Made by a program: the position numbers and the translations under genes
Origin: Vibrio sp. Y2-5
GTDB lineage: Bacteria; Pseudomonadota; Gammaproteobacteria; Enterobacterales; Vibrionaceae
NCBI RefSeq assembly: GCF_014596725.1
Contig: NZ_JACVEG010000003.1
Location: 389,884 to 453,883, forward strand
DNA: 64,000 nt
Direction of reading: 5' to 3'
Part shown: in pieces, positions 26,643 through 34,946 of the stretch
How positions within the stretch are numbered: position 1 is the stretch's first letter
Layout of the letters: every line of letters starts with the position of its first letter
The notes under the pieces: model-generated
What the model was told of the DNA's origin: nothing
The model's database searches: none
What the model saw: only the letters and a program-made list of their open reading frames with translations

Positions 26643-27908
26643 TTAACGCGCCATCATTCCGTACATAAGCAAACTAAAAAGAGGCACTTTATTTCCGTTT
26701 GAGAAAACAACATTTCCTTCTTTGATGTCCGCTTTTAATTGGTAGCCTTTGTCGTCTTGCGTCATCATCTCCATCATTAGTAACTCATCCACGCCTTGTT
26801 GAATAGATGGATAGTCCTCAGCAAGTTGATTTGATACAAACGCTTCAAGATCACCCGTTAATGCAGACATAATCACACTCGGATCTTTTTGTACGTCATT
26901 GGTGCCTTCAGGAATGTTAAGCGTCATTTTTGACGAAAACTCTCCCTCGCCAAGATTAAGAGCAAAAGGTTTGATGCTGACAAAGAATCCTTTAGAAAAT
27001 AGTGAATCAACGTGTGGCATCGCCTTTTCAAGATCTTCCGCTTCTAAATAGGGATTACTTTGATAGATGTTTGACAGCGCAAGGAAAGCCTCACTGTCCG
27101 CATCACCTAATGTAAAATCAAGTTGAATATTGTTCACTTCACCATCATTCGCAGATAGCTTGCCAACGTTTAGCTTATGGTTGCTAGTAAAACGAGATTT
27201 TTCAGTGTTGAACTTAGACTCAAACTGATAGGACGTGTTGTCAGCAGCAAACAAATCGGTTCCCATGCCATCATCAACGGTTAAGCTACCAAGAGTGATA
27301 TTTTGTTTTCCAATCCAAAATCCTGAATCCTGTTTACCATTGCCTTGACCTGATAAATCAGAAATCAACATGTTCTCGCCAGTTTCAAAATTCAGAGCGA
27401 TAGACGGGATGGAAAGATTGAAATCCACTTGCCCCAAAGCCGTAACGGTTCCCGTAACTTGCGATGAAACTATAGAAATCGCGACAGAATCTGGGCCTTC
27501 ACTTTGATAATGCCAGTTGTCTAGTGTGGAAGAGAAACGGGTATTTCCATTTAGTTGCGTCGTACTGTTAACCACCAGCGGCGACTCTGGATAATCAGGG
27601 AAGGTAGACACAGAAGAAATACTCGCCAACCCATGTTGAATATCGCTGTCTACGGTAACTTCGGTTGGCAGCCCCTCGTGCTGCATTTGCAGCTTAAGAA
27701 CCGGGTTGGTAACAGTAAAACGTGTTTGCGCATGAGAAGACAGGTAACCACGGTCATAACTGAACAGTTCTGCAGAGATATCGTTATTGCTGATGTGTTT
27801 TAAGCCGTCGCTAATCACATTCTGACCAATTTGCCCGACGGCTAAAGGCCAACATAAAGCCAGCGAGACTGCACCACCAACTGCACCAATTAATTTTAGT
27901 TTTTTCAT
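26643..27908 (-). CDS. DUF945 (YdgA-like) family protein
   Basis: A 421-residue protein with an N-terminal hydrophobic segment ('LIGAVGGAVSLALCWPLAVG') and a long beta-rich remainder, with the short family motif 'SYDRGYLSSHAQTRF'. This fits the DUF945/YdgA family of periplasmic or membrane-anchored proteins, whose function is not known. It stands alone on its transcript with its own terminator. AGGA lies about 12 bases before the start. Confidence 0.75.
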   Translation of the reverse strand: MKKLKLIGAVGGAVSLALCWPLAVGQIGQNVISDGLKHISNNDISAELFSYDRGYLSSHAQTRFTVTNPVLKLQMQHEGLPTEVTVDSDIQHGLASISSVSTFPDYPESPLVVNSTTQLNGNTRFSSTLDNWHYQSEGPDSVAISIVSSQVTGTVTALGQVDFNLSIPSIALNFETGENMLISDLSGQGNGKQDSGFWIGKQNITLGSLTVDDGMGTDLFAADNTSYQFESKFNTEKSRFTSNHKLNVGKLSANDGEVNNIQLDFTLGDADSEAFLALSNIYQSNPYLEAEDLEKAMPHVDSLFSKGFFVSIKPFALNLGEGEFSSKMTLNIPEGTNDVQKDPSVIMSALTGDLEAFVSNQLAEDYPSIQQGVDELLMMEMMTQDDKGYQLKADIKEGNVVFSNGNKVPLFSLLMYGMMAR

Positions 27909-28120
27909 ATAAGTAGGTTCCTATCCTGTTTCATGCAGTCTACCGACAAGGTTCAACGAGCTCAAGACGGCGCTTAGTGAATTGATTGTAAAAGTGTTTG
28001 TCCTTCCAGAATATGAGGTGATAGTTGCCGTTGATTTAGCATTCTAAAACCTCGCTCTCAGTTCGTTTTACGCTCACTTGCTAGAGTAATGCTGTCAGAT
28101 TTCAATATGATGAGAGCAAC

Positions 28121-30058
28121 GTGAATCAATACGCCCTACTCTGCTTAGATAACAACCCTATTAGTATCGAACAATGGCGACATGAACTGCGCTCGTTCGC
28201 CACTAAGTTTGACCTTCATACAGCAGACTCTTATGAAGAAGCACAACAGGCTCTGGAGTATTTGGAAGCACAAAATCAGACGGTTGCGTTGGTTGTAGCA
28301 AGCCATAACGAGAACTTAAACGGTGCGGACTTTTTGATTCATTTGGACAGAATGGATAACACCAAAACCGCGCGTAAGGTGCTTATTAGTTGTGGGCAAG
28401 ATATTCAGGCGATAGTCAGTGCTGTCAATGAAGGCAGGCTGGATTACTGCTTAACTAAACCCTTGCAAGACAACGTGCTCTATAAAACGGTCGTCCAAGA
28501 GCTCACCACTTATGTGCTAGAAAATGACAAAGATAACGCTCTTCACTACAGCAGCGTTCTTGATCAGCAAAGACTGTTGCGTTCGCATATCGACAACAAA
28601 ATGCACTCTTACCGGCAAGGGTTTATCTCTGAGTACCATCAGTTAACCGACGCTGAACTCGCTGATCAAGTGATTGGCGCGTTATATCAGTTTTTTGATA
28701 AGCAAGATGACACGAAGGCTTGTCGGACATATTCCGCAGAGCACTTACTGACTGTCGAAGGTCAGGAAAACCGCTTCTTATGGTTTATCACTGAAGGAGA
28801 AGTGGCTCTTTATAAAAAAGATAAACATGGTCAACAGCGTGAGGTAGTGAGGCACCAAAAAGGGAATATCGTTGGAGGGATGTCCTTTGTGACTGGTGAG
28901 AACTCCTTCTCTACCGCAGTTACTTTGACTAAAACCGAGGTGATTAAGCTAGACCGAGATGTATTCGCCAAAGTCATGCACACCAATACCAGCTTACTGC
29001 CTCTTTTTACCAACCTGTTATTGCGTCACTTCAACCGACGCTTACAGAGAAGCATCAACACAAAAATACAACTACAAGAAACGCTCGAGTCACTGGAGTC
29101 TGCGCATCAACAATTAATTGAAGGTGAAAAGATGGCGATGCTTGGACAGTTAGTCGCCGGCGTTGCCCATGAACTTAATAACCCTGTGTCAGCAATTTTG
29201 CGCGGTACCGATACGCTCTCCAATAATATTGAAAATATTGTCGAGTCATACGCTGATTCAGCAACTAACCATCAAGGTTCACAAATGCTCAAAGCGGCTC
29301 TGGCCGCAAAACCCATGTCAACTTCAGAAGAACGTGAACTCGCAAAACGGCTGGAAAGCCAAATACACCACCGACTTCTCGCTAAGAAAATGGTTAAACT
29401 CGGCCTTGATAATAACGAAGAGTCCATCAGGCAAGCCAAATCCAATCCAGATGCCATGTTGAAGCACTTGGAATCGTTAGAGCGGTACCATCTGACGGGA
29501 AGCACACTGCGATCCATTAAGGTGTGCGCGCAAAGAATTACCGACATGGTTAAGAGCTTAAAAGGCTACGCCAGAGCCGATGATGAAACCTTCCATATAG
29601 TTGATATACATGAAGGTATTGAAGATACGCTGGTCATTTTTGAAAACCGATTGAAACTTCATAAATTAGTTAAAGAGTATTCATCTATTCCGCCCGTGCG
29701 CTGCCTACCGATTGCACTTCAACAGGTATGGACGAACTTGATTTCCAACGCGATAGACGCTTTCCCCGACAAAGGAGTATTAGAGATACACTCTTATTTA
29801 GGAGAGAAAGACGGGCAAACTTATGCCGTTGTTAGCTTTAAAGATAACGGTCACGGTATTTCAGAAGAAACGAAAGAAAAGATTTTCGAACTCAATTACA
29901 CAACGAAACGTGAAGGCAATTTTGGCTTAGGTATTGGGCTTTCTATTTGCCAGCAAATTATGCATCAGCATAACGGCTGGATTGACGTTGAGTCTAAACT
30001 CGGCGAATACACAAACATGCGAGTATGGCTTCCTTTACTCCTCGCCAGCACTGATTAA
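28121..30058 (+). CDS. Pseudo-receiver / cNMP-binding / histidine kinase
   Basis: A cytoplasmic 645-residue sensor kinase starting at GTG 28121. Residues 1-130 form a receiver fold that has lost its chemistry: the acidic pair reads 'LDNN' and the phospho-Asp position is Ser in 'VVASHNENLNG', though the Lys ('LTKP') remains. Residues about 185-320 form a cyclic-nucleotide-binding-like domain ('EGEVALYKKDK', 'GNIVGGMSFVTGE'). The kinase part has His350 ('GVAHELNNP'), the N box 'NLISNAIDAF', 'DNGHGIS' and 'FGLGIGLSICQQI'. A stand-alone receiver follows 13 bases later and is its obvious partner. The ligand is unknown; no membrane segment is present. Confidence 0.85.
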   Translation: MNQYALLCLDNNPISIEQWRHELRSFATKFDLHTADSYEEAQQALEYLEAQNQTVALVVASHNENLNGADFLIHLDRMDNTKTARKVLISCGQDIQAIVSAVNEGRLDYCLTKPLQDNVLYKTVVQELTTYVLENDKDNALHYSSVLDQQRLLRSHIDNKMHSYRQGFISEYHQLTDAELADQVIGALYQFFDKQDDTKACRTYSAEHLLTVEGQENRFLWFITEGEVALYKKDKHGQQREVVRHQKGNIVGGMSFVTGENSFSTAVTLTKTEVIKLDRDVFAKVMHTNTSLLPLFTNLLLRHFNRRLQRSINTKIQLQETLESLESAHQQLIEGEKMAMLGQLVAGVAHELNNPVSAILRGTDTLSNNIENIVESYADSATNHQGSQMLKAALAAKPMSTSEERELAKRLESQIHHRLLAKKMVKLGLDNNEESIRQAKSNPDAMLKHLESLERYHLTGSTLRSIKVCAQRITDMVKSLKGYARADDETFHIVDIHEGIEDTLVIFENRLKLHKLVKEYSSIPPVRCLPIALQQVWTNLISNAIDAFPDKGVLEIHSYLGEKDGQTYAVVSFKDNGHGISEETKEKIFELNYTTKREGNFGLGIGLSICQQIMHQHNGWIDVESKLGEYTNMRVWLPLLLASTD

Positions 30059-30071
30059 TAAGGAAAATAAC

Positions 30072-30569
30072 ATGAACAAATTCATGATTTTATGTGTCGA
30101 TGATGAACGAGAAGTTCTTGATAGCGTGATGCAGGATATTGATTGCTTTGAAGAAAACTTTATTGTTGAAGCAGCACAGTCTGTGAGCGAAGCCAAGTCA
30201 GTAATTGAAGACTACCGTCAGCAAGACGTGACGTTGGCATTAATCCTGTGTGACCACATTATGCCGGAACAGACCGGAATTAGTTTTTTAATTGAACTGA
30301 ATGATGAGCCTGACACGGCAAAAACTCGTAAGGTTTTGTTAACAGGGCAAGCCGGACTCAATGACACTGTTGAGGCTGTTAACCATGCTAGCCTAGATTT
30401 TTTTATTGCTAAACCTTGGATGGGTGAACAACTGAGGTTAGTAGTAAAAGAACAGCTTACTCAGTATGTGATTGAAAATGAAAAAAATCTTATGCCTTGG
30501 GTACAAGTTTTAGATACAGAAAAAATACTCAATGCTATCGCAGAAAAGCGTATGGACTTTGGAGAGTAA
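30072..30569 (+). CDS. Stand-alone receiver-domain response regulator
   Basis: A 165-residue protein with one receiver domain and a short helical tail. The active site looks intact: 'CVDDE', the phospho-Asp in 'ILCDHIMPEQTG', 'LLTG' and 'AKPW'. AAGGA lies 7 bases before ATG 30072; a longer open frame overlapping the kinase gene is an artefact. It resembles the pseudo-receiver at the head of the preceding kinase, down to the tail ('TQYVIENEKN' against 'TTYVLENDKD'), so the two likely arose by duplication. It has no output domain. Confidence 0.85.
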   Translation: MNKFMILCVDDEREVLDSVMQDIDCFEENFIVEAAQSVSEAKSVIEDYRQQDVTLALILCDHIMPEQTGISFLIELNDEPDTAKTRKVLLTGQAGLNDTVEAVNHASLDFFIAKPWMGEQLRLVVKEQLTQYVIENEKNLMPWVQVLDTEKILNAIAEKRMDFGE

Positions 30570-30756
30570 CCTTCGCTTATAAACTGGCATTTAAATTGCT
30601 AGAAATCTACAAACGACAAAACTATGACATTTTTTGATGGTTTCTCTATACATCAATGCTTTATGATGTCAAAAGAGTTGAAGCTGGATTCAGGAGCAAG
30701 TACGAATCCTTCTTTAAAACCATGGAATTAACGATAAAAACAGGTTTACCGTAACT

Positions 30757-31305
30757 ATGCGTAAAACAATCATTGCAGCAGCACTACTAATTGCTTCGGG
30801 ACAAAGCTTAGCCGAAGTTGACCGTAACAGCCCATCAATTATGAGCAACTTTAGTTATGACTATGCGGAAGCTCGAATTGGTGCGAGCCCAATGACTTTT
30901 GGTGCTGGTATCAGCAAATCAATTCACCCAAATGCTCACGTAATTGGCCGAATCGATTCTGAACTTGATAGCGATTACGCTGCCGCTGCTGGTTTTGGCT
31001 TCCACGCTCCAGTAAACAACTGGGCTGATTTCACTGGTGAAATGCTTTTCCGCATTGAAGATAAAAAAGACGGCGCAAGTGCAGATACTGGTATGGAACT
31101 AAATTTGGGTATCCGCCAATGGTTAGGTCCACAACTTGAAGTAGGCGGCAAAGGCGGTTACGTTTCAATCGAAAACAACGATGACTGGATTGCTTCTTTC
31201 TACGCACGATTCCACTCAACTGAACTATTCTCAATTGGTGCTGAAGCTCGTTTCAACGACTCATACGGTGACCAAATTATGTTTACAACTCGCTTCAAGC
31301 TTTAA
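30757..31305 (+). CDS. Small outer-membrane beta-barrel-like protein
   Basis: A 182-residue protein with a signal peptide ending 'SGQSLA', then alternating beta strands ('MTFGAGISKSIHPNAHVIGR', 'YAAAAGFGFHAP', 'LFSIGAEARF') and a C-terminal phenylalanine-containing strand ('QIMFTTRFKL'). This suggests an 8-strand outer-membrane barrel. I know of no function. It follows the kinase/receiver pair by 187 bases but has its own leader, which contains a GGATTC...GAATCC hairpin (30686-30709). Confidence 0.65.
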   Translation: MRKTIIAAALLIASGQSLAEVDRNSPSIMSNFSYDYAEARIGASPMTFGAGISKSIHPNAHVIGRIDSELDSDYAAAAGFGFHAPVNNWADFTGEMLFRIEDKKDGASADTGMELNLGIRQWLGPQLEVGGKGGYVSIENNDDWIASFYARFHSTELFSIGAEARFNDSYGDQIMFTTRFKL

Positions 31306-31332
31306 TTTGAATCAAATCGTGACATAAAAAAG

Positions 31333-31361
31333 AAAAGCCGAAGATTATAACTTCGGCTTTT
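31333..31361. terminator. Bidirectional terminator between the barrel gene and tfoX
   Basis: AAAAGCCGAAG (31333-31343) and CTTCGGCTTTT (31351-31361) form an 11-base stem with a 7-base loop. It ends both convergent transcripts. Confidence 0.9.
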
Positions 31362-31369
31362 TAATTGGG

Positions 31370-31960
31370 TTAACGCTGGCAACTCTCTAATAGCTGACGT
31401 TTACGAGGTTCTTGCAGCAACTTCCAGTGAATACCTTCTATCGCACCGGCAAATTTCCACAACAGTTTAATATCTACGTCATTTCCATAGGTCTGACAAA
31501 CCTTATTAAACACCGTAGCTGCGCCTAGTTTTATAAACGTATCTACATCATCTACACCGGACTTTTTAACCATTCTCTCCAATGTAAGTTGCATGTTAGG
31601 CAAATCTCTTAGACGACGATTAAGCGACGACTTTTGCACAACACGTTGAGAAACCGCGTTTTTAATTGACGTGCCAACAATGGCATCTAATTCCTGATAA
31701 TTACTCGAGTAAAGATCTGTGATGTCATAGTAGTTCACTGTTGCTACCGTTTGTTTCTTCACATGACGGTACTTTTCACAACCTAACTCGGTTAACTGTT
31801 CGTCTAACTCCTCTCCACCACGGATATATATGCAATCGTTAGTCAACAATGCATACATAGCATCCTCTTGGAATAAACCTATACCACCAAACATTGAACG
31901 CTGTTGGCTTTCACCAAACTTATTTACATAATCGAAAAATGTTCGCTCTACCATAGTCAT
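31370..31960 (-). CDS. tfoX: Competence regulator TfoX
   Basis: TfoX (Sxy) is the master regulator that turns on natural transformation and type VI secretion in vibrios grown on chitin. The protein has 196 residues from ATG 31960 with an N-terminal TfoX domain ('QRSMFGGIGLFQEDAMYALL') and the C-terminal domain ('LRDLPNMQLTLERMVKKSGV', 'WKFAGAIEGIHWKLLQEPRK'). The sequence looks like TfoX rather than its paralogue TfoY. An ATG two codons later (31954) has better spacing from AAAGGG and may be the true start. The leader has a stem-loop touching the ribosome site. Confidence 0.88.
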   Translation of the reverse strand: MTMVERTFFDYVNKFGESQQRSMFGGIGLFQEDAMYALLTNDCIYIRGGEELDEQLTELGCEKYRHVKKQTVATVNYYDITDLYSSNYQELDAIVGTSIKNAVSQRVVQKSSLNRRLRDLPNMQLTLERMVKKSGVDDVDTFIKLGAATVFNKVCQTYGNDVDIKLLWKFAGAIEGIHWKLLQEPRKRQLLESCQR

Positions 31961-31967
31961 TGACCCT

Positions 31968-31988
31968 TTAATCAAATTCCCCGATTAA
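31968..31988 (-). promoter_or_regulatory. Stem-loop next to the tfoX ribosome site
   Basis: On the minus strand TTAATC and GATTAA (at 31988-31983 and 31973-31968) pair across a 9-base loop, directly before AAAGGG and the start codon. In V. cholerae the tfoX leader blocks its own translation until the small RNA TfoR pairs with it; this hairpin is a candidate for the same role. Confidence 0.4.
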
Positions 31989-32267
31989 GAAAGATCACCA
32001 GATAGCAGTACAATTTAGCGAATAAAATTAATGAGTTAATTATTAGCACCCCATTGCAATGAGGATACCTACTTTGTTATGGCACTATGATAGTTAACGA
32101 AGCGAATTAAGTCAGGACATATCTCACACTCAACTACTTTTTATTTATCAAAAATGAGAAGTAAGTCGCATTGGTATTTTTTAACGCATTTCACAGTCAA
32201 AAACCCCTTCCATATTCCGATTTTCGGCTTGCAATAGAAGAATTTAGCAGCATTGAGAGGGAATCGG

Positions 32268-32297
32268 TTGCTTATACACATTAGCGATAGTTAAAAT
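32268..32297 (+). promoter_or_regulatory. Candidate promoter of the HDOD gene
   Basis: TTGCTT (32268-32273) is followed after 18 bases by TAAAAT (32292-32297), 30 bases before the start. The rest of the 366-base gap between tfoX and this gene (31961-32326) is AT-rich and shows only the tfoX leader hairpin. Confidence 0.35.
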
Positions 32298-32326
32298 ATG
32301 CCGACTTCTGCCTACTACTAATAATT

Positions 32327-33247
32327 ATGAATCACTTATCTTTTTACTGGCTTCCAGACAACAAGCAACTTCTGATTAAAGGAGTCGAAAGCGAGTTTGC
32401 GAAACTTGTAGAAACCTCAATCAGCTCAGGGAAAATCACGCTCCCACCAATACCCGATGTGGTATTAAAAATTCAAAAGATGACGTCACAAGAATCGACG
32501 ACAGTGTCGGACGTGGCAAACTGTCTTGCCGATGACCCTAGCCTTGCAGCTGTTGTTATTCGTATTGCGAACTCTGTCATTTTTAACCGTCGTAATATTA
32601 CCTGCAATGATTTGACCACTGCCGTTTCACGACTTGGGATTCTGCGCGTTAGAGATATCGTGACAGCTCAAGCCATCGAGCAGCTCAAACACGCAACGAA
32701 CCTGAGCAAAGAGTGCAACAATATGTTGATTCACAGTGCTACCGTTTCTCGGGAGTTCGGTGCGACTATGGTACTGGTCACTCAGGCTTTTAAAGAAGTG
32801 GATCCAGAGCTCTATCATCATTTGGAGCAGGAAAAATCTCTACTTGTTGGTTTGCTAGCTGACATCGGTTTGTTTTGCTTGGTCAACGAGTACCATCAGT
32901 ATCTAGAAAATGGAAACTATCTTGATCAAGATATTGCTCTGCAAATTTTCCACTCTCGCTGTTCAGAAACAAGCCAATTGGTATTAAAACATTGGGGATT
33001 CGATGCTGACTTTTTAGACGTATGTTGCAACAAACAAAGTGTGGAACATTCTTTCGAAGTCAGTTACCTTGATGTAGCACGAATATCAAACCACTTGCTT
33101 ATGTTTAGAAAACAAGACGATGCCCTTGATGACCACGAAGTGGAAATCAATACAACTGGTGCGGAAGTTCTCTTTAACCTGAGCAATCTTAGCGATGTGG
33201 AATTTAATTCAAAACTTAGAGCGGTTATAAACGCCAGCGGTTTCTAA
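32327..33247 (+). CDS. HDOD domain protein
   Basis: A 306-residue protein with an HDOD domain over about residues 30-230 ('LPPIPDVVLKIQKM', 'DDPSLAAVVIRIANS', 'AVSRLGILRVRDIV', 'LLADIGLFCLVNEY'). HDOD proteins are related to HD phosphohydrolases but lack the metal site; here the HD pair reads 'AD', so no enzyme activity is expected. They often act in signalling. It is likely cotranscribed with lysO, which starts 19 bases later. Confidence 0.85.
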   Translation: MNHLSFYWLPDNKQLLIKGVESEFAKLVETSISSGKITLPPIPDVVLKIQKMTSQESTTVSDVANCLADDPSLAAVVIRIANSVIFNRRNITCNDLTTAVSRLGILRVRDIVTAQAIEQLKHATNLSKECNNMLIHSATVSREFGATMVLVTQAFKEVDPELYHHLEQEKSLLVGLLADIGLFCLVNEYHQYLENGNYLDQDIALQIFHSRCSETSQLVLKHWGFDADFLDVCCNKQSVEHSFEVSYLDVARISNHLLMFRKQDDALDDHEVEINTTGAEVLFNLSNLSDVEFNSKLRAVINASGF

Positions 33248-33266
33248 ACCTTATTTCGAGGAATGT

Positions 33267-34172
33267 ATGCTTTCAGGGATGCTGTTTATCTTTGCCCCAC
33301 TTGTAGTGGGGTACCTGTTCTCTATTCACAATAAAAATTGGCTAGTAAAACTCAACAGTGCGACGGCGTCGCTTGTTTATGTGATTTTGTTTCTCATGGG
33401 CTTAAGTCTGGCCTCTCTCGACAATTTGGGGGACAACTTACAGCTCATCCTTAAATATACAGCGGTATTCTTCCTCGTCATTGGTAGCTGCAACCTAGTA
33501 GTTTTGCCGTTTGTCGACAAACTTCTGCCATTAGAAACCGATGTCAGCCACACCAAATTACCCCTTTCCCGAATGGCGCTTGAATCTGCAAAGTTAATTT
33601 TAGTTGTGGGAGGAGGATTAGCCATTGGCGTGGTGCTTGGTTTTGATCTGAGTTGGGTAGATACCGCCAGTGAGTGGATTTTATTCATTCTGTTGTTCTT
33701 CATTGGTATTCAACTAAGAAACAGTGGACTATCTCTAGGCCAAATTTTGCTGAATAAACATGGCATGGTTATCGCCAGTGTCATTGTCGCGACAAGTCTT
33801 CTGGGCGGAATAATTGCTTCATTCATTTTGGATATCTCTCTTTATCAAGGGCTAGCGATGGCGTCAGGGTTTGGATGGTATTCTTTAGCCGGTATTTTGA
33901 TGGGTGACGCTTTCGGCCCTGTTTTTGGCGGAGCATCTTTCTTAATCGAATTGCTACGTGAATTGATATCTTTGGTTCTTATCCCTATGTTTATTGGCCG
34001 TATGCCTTGCACATCTATCGGATATGCAGGTGCAACAGCGATGGACTTTACATTACCAGTCATTCAAACTACTGGTGGAGTTCGTTGTGTTCCTGTCGCT
34101 ATCGTCAGCGGATTTATACTAAGCCTGCTCGTACCCGTTTTGATGCTATTTTTTGTATCTCTCTCTCACTAA
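33267..34172 (+). CDS. lysO: Lysine exporter LysO (DUF340 family)
   Basis: LysO (formerly YbjE) exports lysine in E. coli. The 301-residue protein (E. coli about 300) has about eight membrane segments and the family hallmarks 'GFGWYSLAGILMGDAFGPV', 'FLIELLRELISL' and 'TGGVRCVPVAIVSGF'. Its GAGG ribosome site is 7 bases upstream. It follows an HDOD gene with which no functional link is known. Confidence 0.82.
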   Translation: MLSGMLFIFAPLVVGYLFSIHNKNWLVKLNSATASLVYVILFLMGLSLASLDNLGDNLQLILKYTAVFFLVIGSCNLVVLPFVDKLLPLETDVSHTKLPLSRMALESAKLILVVGGGLAIGVVLGFDLSWVDTASEWILFILLFFIGIQLRNSGLSLGQILLNKHGMVIASVIVATSLLGGIIASFILDISLYQGLAMASGFGWYSLAGILMGDAFGPVFGGASFLIELLRELISLVLIPMFIGRMPCTSIGYAGATAMDFTLPVIQTTGGVRCVPVAIVSGFILSLLVPVLMLFFVSLSH

Positions 34173-34307
34173 TTGCATGAGAATTTATGTACATTATGCA
34201 ACGCTTATAAAAGACGAATTTGTCAGCCCAACATAAAAAAGAAATGCCAAGCAAATCAGAAAATGATGAGTAAGAGCATAATAACAATAGTTAACAAAGG
34301 AACCGTT

Positions 34308-34820
34308 ATGAAACGCCTTCTATCCACGCTACTTCTTTCCGTCACTTCACTAAGTGCGACTGCCGCAGATAACCAGTGTTTCGCTGGTAAATATGACGCA
34401 TACATTGATGCTTCATTGGGGTGGTATGAGGATCTTGCAAAACTGACTACGGATAATTACCCAGAACTGGCAGATGTTAGCCAATGGTTTTTAGAAGGCC
34501 GTAAACATCACTTCGAACTGAATCGAGCAGCGGTTCACTACTATTTAGATCACGATGCATCCAAAGTTGCAACTAGCCAACCTGTTGAAGCGTGGCTCAA
34601 ACTCGAACAAAAGGACATTAAGGTGCTCGCATCACGCAGTGATGACTTAGGTAAAATTGCAAAAACGACCTTTGATGATCGCCAAGCAAAACCACACGAA
34701 AAAAATTATGAGTTACGTTCAGCATTTGCAGAACTTTTAAGCCACCCGAAACAAATCGATACTGCGCTTAATCGCTACAACAATGCGATTGCGAAACTCG
34801 AAAAAATTGAATGTAAGTAA
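34308..34820 (+). CDS. Small periplasmic protein, unknown function
   Basis: A 170-residue protein with a signal peptide ('LLSTLLLSVTSLSATA') and a mostly helical mature part with two cysteines ('NQCFAGKYDAY' and the final 'IECK') that could form a disulfide. AAAGGA lies 6 bases before ATG 34308; the open frame reaches back to 34173 but that part is not coding. I do not recognise a family. The 135-base gap from lysO and its own terminator suggest a separate transcript. Confidence 0.65.
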   Translation: MKRLLSTLLLSVTSLSATAADNQCFAGKYDAYIDASLGWYEDLAKLTTDNYPELADVSQWFLEGRKHHFELNRAAVHYYLDHDASKVATSQPVEAWLKLEQKDIKVLASRSDDLGKIAKTTFDDRQAKPHEKNYELRSAFAELLSHPKQIDTALNRYNNAIAKLEKIECK

Positions 34821-34871
34821 AACTGCAATTTTTAGCTCACAATTTTCGTAATTTAGGCTTTCCGAATTAAG

Positions 34872-34892
34872 ACGGGACATTAGTCCCGTTTT
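34872..34892 (+). terminator. Terminator after the small periplasmic gene
   Basis: ACGGGAC (34872-34878) and GTCCCGT (34883-34889) form a 7-base stem with an ATTA loop, followed by TTT. Confidence 0.75.
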
Positions 34893-34946
34893 CGTTTAGA
34901 TTGTCCCGCTTGCAACCCTAAAACTACAACTATATATAGACGCGAC

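Noticed and set aside
29934..30071. N-terminal extension of the stand-alone receiver
   Set aside because: It overlaps the kinase gene in another frame, while ATG 30072 has AAGGA at proper spacing and starts the receiver fold.
34173..34307. N-terminal extension of the small periplasmic protein
   Set aside because: A signal peptide and a good ribosome site define the start at 34308; the extension has neither.
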